Shown one piece after another: positions 42,113 through 45,310 of a stretch of 45,310 bases of DNA. Origin of the DNA: Nitrospiria bacterium. Its GTDB lineage: Bacteria > Nitrospirota > UBA9217. Location of the stretch: assembly GCA_919902495.1 (NCBI GenBank), contig CAKKRC010000048.1:1-45310 (forward strand). The letters run 5' to 3'. Under the pieces are notes generated by a model, which saw nothing but the letters and a program-made list of their open reading frames with translations, did no database searches and was not told where the DNA came from. Numbering within the stretch: the stretch's first letter is position 1; every line of letters starts with the position of its first letter. Made by a program: the position numbers and the translations under genes.

Positions 42113-43144
42113 TTACTGTTTTCCCGCCACGGCATGTTCGGTAAAAGCTTCAACAGTGCAACGATCATGTTCAAAATAACTGTTTCCGAAATATCCCGGA
42201 TAAACGCTCACTGCCTCAGCAGGGCAAAAATCGCAGCACAGGCCGCATCCTGTGCATAATGAAGGATTAAAAAGCAGACCCGGTCCCTCCACGTCTTTTT
42301 TGATCTTCAGCGCGCCGGTCGGGCACATGCCGATGCAGGCAAAACAATGAGTGCATGACGATCCGGCATTCACCGTGAAAGCATAATTGTGCAAAATGCC
42401 CGCGGCCACATTACCAGCAGATAGCTTCTTTACAACGGTATTGAGCAAATCACGCTTCAAAGGAAGTCTTTTCGCCGTATACGACGCAGGTATTTCGACC
42501 TCGGCTTTGTCAAGCCCGGCTACCTGCGTAAAGCCCATTGTCTTAAGCGCCTGGAAAAAACCCCGCCTGTCCAGGGAAACATCTTCAAAGACCAGTTCCT
42601 CATTGTTTTCGGCCAATATGATTCTTTTCCCGACATCGAGCGATGTTTTCATCTGCGCGCTTTGGATGCGTTCTTTGAGCGTATCAACAATGAACGAGTT
42701 CCTGCATCCACTGCAAGCGGTCAGGTTGAGAGTGATCGGCTTGCCGAGATATCCCGTTAGCGAGATTATGTGCTCCTCGGACAGAAAGCCAAGACAGCTG
42801 GTTCTTTCGTGGGCCTCTGTGTCCCGGGCGTGTTTGCAACCAAGCACGGAATGCGTGATGGAATTCTGATTTTTTCGCAACCTGTAAAGAAGAGCGGGGA
42901 AGTCCTCGTCCGCGATAGAAAAACAACCCGAGGGGCACTCGGATACGCACTGCATGCACTCCGTGCATTTCCCCTCGTCAATGGCGATGCCGCCGTCGAT
43001 GGTTATTGCCTTGGTCCTGCAGCTCTCAGTGCATATCGCGCAGGCGCTTTTATTGAAGCGCATCCTAACGCAACGCGACCGGTCCGCTGAAATCCGCGGT
43101 TCATCTTTGCTTAAGGCCAAATTGATGATCGTGTCCTGCAGCAT
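42113..43144 (-). CDS. multi-cluster 4Fe-4S ferredoxin-like protein
   Basis: A 343-residue protein with about four 4Fe-4S motifs. N-terminal: SACAICTESCRTKA and GKCTECMQCVSECPSG. C-terminal: SSCTHCFACIGMCPTGAL and SLCTGCGLCCDFCPAEAV. The middle contains LGCKHARDTEAHERTSCLGF and LTACSGCRN, a cysteine-rich part typical of ferredoxins linked to molybdoenzyme operons rather than of simple ferredoxins. It could pass electrons to or from the oxidoreductase, or take part in its maturation. It lies 7 bp downstream of torD and 35 bp before FmdE's start. Confidence 0.8.
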   Translation of the reverse strand: MLQDTIINLALSKDEPRISADRSRCVRMRFNKSACAICTESCRTKAITIDGGIAIDEGKCTECMQCVSECPSGCFSIADEDFPALLYRLRKNQNSITHSVLGCKHARDTEAHERTSCLGFLSEEHIISLTGYLGKPITLNLTACSGCRNSFIVDTLKERIQSAQMKTSLDVGKRIILAENNEELVFEDVSLDRRGFFQALKTMGFTQVAGLDKAEVEIPASYTAKRLPLKRDLLNTVVKKLSAGNVAAGILHNYAFTVNAGSSCTHCFACIGMCPTGALKIKKDVEGPGLLFNPSLCTGCGLCCDFCPAEAVSVYPGYFGNSYFEHDRCTVEAFTEHAVAGKQ

Positions 43145-43151
43145 TTTTATA

Positions 43152-43820
43152 TTAAACTCGCGCCAGGCTGTCCCGCAGTTCTTCCGGCATAGCGCAGCGG
43201 TCTGCTTTCGAGATAAAAACCGACAGACATCCCGCAAGGGCACGGTAAAATCCGTTTTCCGTCCCCTCTGTTATCTTTTCGCAGAAGGGAACGACCCATC
43301 CGTCCAGGAATGTCCGCCGGAAGACTTCCTGTCTATTCAAAAAATGCACCGCCTTTTCCCTATCGTTCTTCTCAAGAGCTTCGACTGCCTGGTATGCGAG
43401 ATAATACATGAATTCCATTTCCGCCGTGATATGGTCCGGCAGATTTTGAAACTCCTCGTCCATGGACAGGCCTTCCGCCTTGTAGAATTCCAGGGCCCTG
43501 GCCGTGGACTCGCCCATCACTTTTCTGCCCTCTTCCAGATATACGGAGCCGTACGGAGGGGCCAGCAGTTCGTTAGGCCCCACAAAAAGCCGCGCGTACT
43601 CCACCAGCAGTTCCTCGTCATCATATTGCATTACCGACGCTGCCATTATCTCCGAAAACGGCGCAGCATCCGGGCAGACGCCGGACAGCATATTACCAAG
43701 ATCTGCAAAAACGTTCGCATTCAAAAGCATCGCTTTTTGCGGCTGATAGAAACAGGCTGCGAGCAATTTATAACAATCGCGCCGTGCCCGCTCAAATCCA
43801 ATGAACTGCTCGATATCCAT
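43152..43820 (-). CDS. TorD/DmsD-family molybdoenzyme chaperone
   Basis: A 222-residue all-helical protein of the TorD family, which binds the twin-arginine signal or core of the molybdopterin enzyme and holds it for cofactor insertion. Visible: RRDCYKLLAACFYQPQ, YARLFVGPNELLAPPYGSVYLEEGR (the LFxGPxxLxxPPYxSVY motif is the family signature) and LPDHITAEMEFMYYL. ATG 43820 has GAGGGG five bases before it. It lies between the iron-sulfur subunit gene and the polyferredoxin, supporting a role for the enzyme at 44743. Confidence 0.93.
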   Translation of the reverse strand: MDIEQFIGFERARRDCYKLLAACFYQPQKAMLLNANVFADLGNMLSGVCPDAAPFSEIMAASVMQYDDEELLVEYARLFVGPNELLAPPYGSVYLEEGRKVMGESTARALEFYKAEGLSMDEEFQNLPDHITAEMEFMYYLAYQAVEALEKNDREKAVHFLNRQEVFRRTFLDGWVVPFCEKITEGTENGFYRALAGCLSVFISKADRCAMPEELRDSLARV

Positions 43821-43873
43821 GCGCACCCCTCTCAGTTTTTTTAGTGTTTCCTGAGCTAGTTAAACGATCGAGC

Positions 43874-43906
43874 GATGGGGACCGGTCTTTAGGCCGGCCT
43901 CCCATC
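43874..43906 (-). terminator. hairpin between the enzyme genes and torD
   Basis: GATGGG and CCGG segments pair with CCGG and CCCATC (imperfect stem of about 10 bp with a 7-base loop). No U-tract follows, so it may be a processing or partial-termination hairpin that raises the enzyme subunits above the accessory genes. Confidence 0.35.
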
Positions 43907-43926
43907 ACTCCATGACCAATTTGTAA

Positions 43927-44724
43927 TTACGCTTTACTTGCCGCAGGCTTGTAACTCCTGACATAATACACATTTGGCTTTGTGCCTTTTTCACCGGCCT
44001 TCAAAAGCAAGCCCTTGTTGTTCTTGAGCTGGACCGGTTTGTACTTCTTGAGGACCTGGCTGATCTCGCTGTTCGGATCGTCCTGATCGCCGAAGATGCG
44101 GGCCTTTGCCGGGCAGGAAACCACGCAGTACGGCAGATCGCCCTTCTTCACCCGGTGCTCGCATAATATGCATTTCTCCACAATGCCGCTCCTCCGGACA
44201 CTCTCATATTCCGGATGTTTGTAGAGAGTGCGATGCGGAGGTGTGTCCCCAGCCGCTTTGGACACCTCCACACCTGAGGAGGTGCAGCCGGGGATCATCT
44301 CCTTTGCGTCATGGTAGAATGGATGGGTCGTGCCACCGTGGGCATTGAAGCTCAGCACGCTGTATGCAGCCTTGTCCTTCACGGCATCAGCGGTGCTGTA
44401 GGGACATGCCCGCTGGCAATTCTGGCAGCCTATACACCGTTCGTCGTTGTGCATGGTAATGCCGTCGGGCGTTTTGAACATGGCCTTGGGCGTCACCGGG
44501 CAGGCCTTCACGCACGGGGCGTCGGTGCAGTGGTTGCAGAGCACCGGCATTGTGCTTGCCTTGATGTTCGGGAACTTCCCTTCCTCTTTCATGATGTAAT
44601 CGGCCCAGTTGAAGGTCTGTCCGTCAGCCCGGTCCTGGGTATTATTCTCCGTCTTGCAAGCGAGGGCGCATGCGCCGCAGCCAACGCATTTCTGCAGATC
44701 TATCACCATTCCGTATTTAGACAT
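43927..44724 (-). CDS. 4Fe-4S dicluster subunit of a DMSO-reductase-family enzyme
   Basis: A 265-residue electron-transfer subunit of the DmsB/NrfC/PhsB/ArrB type, with four 4Fe-4S cluster motifs: KCVGCGACALACKTENN, LCNHCTDAPCVKACP, RCIGCQNCQRACPYST and the split KCILCEH/YCVVSCPAKAR. Its start GMVIDLQKCVGCG and its end NVYYVRSYKP resemble ArrB and related respiratory subunits. A roughly 50-residue insertion (HGGTTHPFYHDAKEM to PPHRTLYKHPEYESV) between the third and fourth motifs distinguishes it. It carries no signal peptide, so it would be co-exported with its partner. It lies 18 bp after the large subunit stop. Confidence 0.92.
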   Translation of the reverse strand: MSKYGMVIDLQKCVGCGACALACKTENNTQDRADGQTFNWADYIMKEEGKFPNIKASTMPVLCNHCTDAPCVKACPVTPKAMFKTPDGITMHNDERCIGCQNCQRACPYSTADAVKDKAAYSVLSFNAHGGTTHPFYHDAKEMIPGCTSSGVEVSKAAGDTPPHRTLYKHPEYESVRRSGIVEKCILCEHRVKKGDLPYCVVSCPAKARIFGDQDDPNSEISQVLKKYKPVQLKNNKGLLLKAGEKGTKPNVYYVRSYKPAASKA

Positions 44725-44742
44725 GTGTTATCTCCTCCTTTC

Positions 44743-45310
44743 CTATATCTTCTCGATCTTGACGCCGGTAAAGCCGCCGTTGCGGGCCGTGGCGCCGCTC
44801 AACCGGTCGTAGTCGTCAACGAGCAGTTCGTTGTTGTTGCCGCCGCGAGGCTGCGCTTTGGCGTAATCCTTGGCAGCCACGCGACCGTAGGCCCAGTGGC
44901 CCTGACCGTAGCACTTGGCAACCGTGCCGGGGCGCACGCCTTCCCACAACTTCGCCTTGGTGACGATTGAGCCGGTGGTGGAGGTTAGGCGGATGGAGTC
45001 ACCGTTCTTGATCCCCAGCTTTTTGGCATCGCTCGGGTTGATCTTGGTCACGTCGTCCCAGCTCACGTCTCCCTGGTCCATCTTCTTGAATTCGTGGTAC
45101 CACGTCGTGTTCTGGCTCCGGCCCTCCCGGTTGAGCCTCGACTTGTAATCGATGAAGGTGAAGGGATATTCCTCGGCGCTGCCATGACGCTTTGGAGACT
45201 CGTAATGGGGTACAAAAACCAGCTCGCCCTGCGCCTCGTAACCGCTTCCTTTCAGTACCTCGTCAATGCTGATCTTATGTTTGGCGGCAAACAGGGTGAG
45301 GGTTTTCTTT
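44743..45310 (-). CDS. molybdopterin oxidoreductase large subunit, C-terminal part
   Basis: The last 188 residues of a DMSO-reductase-family catalytic subunit, cut by the right edge of the window. It holds the molybdopterin dinucleotide-binding domain: INPSDAKKLGIKNGDSIRL, TSTTGSIVTKAKLWEGVRPG, then CYGQGHWAYGRVAAKDY and GGNNNELLVDDYDRLSGATARNGG. The substrate is decided in the missing N-terminal part. The similarity to arsenate, tetrathionate or other oxyanion reductases, together with the neighbouring ars genes, makes an arsenic or sulfur oxyanion plausible but not shown. Confidence 0.85.
   Translation of the reverse strand, partial: KKTLTLFAAKHKISIDEVLKGSGYEAQGELVFVPHYESPKRHGSAEEYPFTFIDYKSRLNREGRSQNTTWYHEFKKMDQGDVSWDDVTKINPSDAKKLGIKNGDSIRLTSTTGSIVTKAKLWEGVRPGTVAKCYGQGHWAYGRVAAKDYAKAQPRGGNNNELLVDDYDRLSGATARNGGFTGVKIEKI

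Noticed and set aside
43827-43926. A small gene between torD and the iron-sulfur subunit
   Set aside because: The gap contains only a hairpin and no open frame with a start and ribosome binding site.

Overview
The window looks like a chromosomal contig from an uncultivated, probably anaerobic or facultative Gram-negative bacterium, most likely Nitrospirota or a Desulfobacterota/Geobacter-like lineage. The reasons are high GC over most of its length, the block def-fmt-DUF116-rsmB-PASTA-rpe, a large MAVDR-type TPR protein, a PII protein paired with a CzcA pump, and AT-rich intergenic repeats of the kinds common in those groups. The assignment is inference; no rRNA or tRNA gene was seen.

Layout. 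(1) 1-4.5 kb, minus strand, AT-richer: a probable defence operon with its own sigma70-like promoter. It encodes an Eco57I-like restriction-modification enzyme, a DisA-like diadenylate cyclase-fold protein and the start of a COG3586/DUF5655-type protein. (2) 4.6-5.7 kb: a TauE/SafE permease with a strong promoter that overlaps a terminator-like hairpin. (3) 5.8-14.5 kb: a metal-efflux block (Cys-rich exported protein, TolC, CzcB, CzcA, PII-NG, lipoprotein, outer-membrane protein). It is flanked by direct repeats of the glnA 3' end plus terminator, which suggests insertion at the end of glnA. (4) 14.5-16.4 kb: glnB-glnA with a sigma54-like promoter. (5) 16.5-19.6 kb: the 1047-residue TPR protein. 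(6) 19.7-27.3 kb, plus strand: def, fmt, DUF116, rsmB, PASTA protein, rpe, and an HMGL-like synthase fused to a Cache-like domain. (7) 27.4-31.3 kb, minus: a small exported protein, a UbiB kinase, a carbon-nitrogen hydrolase and a higBA toxin-antitoxin pair. (8) 31.4-35.5 kb, minus: a LolCDE-like ABC exporter with a LolA-like protein and an outer-membrane barrel. (9) 35.7-39.0 kb, minus: an arsenic operon (arsP-like permease, DUF2703, CxxC redox protein, arsR, acr3). (10) 39.0-45.3 kb, minus: a molybdoenzyme operon (large subunit cut by the window edge, 4Fe-4S subunit, TorD chaperone, polyferredoxin, FmdE, ModE, MoeA-like protein, MoaA).

How the genes connect. Regions 9 and 10 together suggest respiration of an oxyanion, possibly arsenic, with cofactor synthesis genes in the same operon next to detoxification genes. 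Regions 3 and 4 join nitrogen signalling (two distinct PII proteins) to metal efflux. Region 1 is the best candidate for an undescribed system: a restriction-modification enzyme co-transcribed with a DisA-fold protein whose usual RHR motif reads RHS. At least four families of long imperfect palindromic repeats fill the intergenic gaps. All motif and repeat comparisons were made by eye, and no database search was run.
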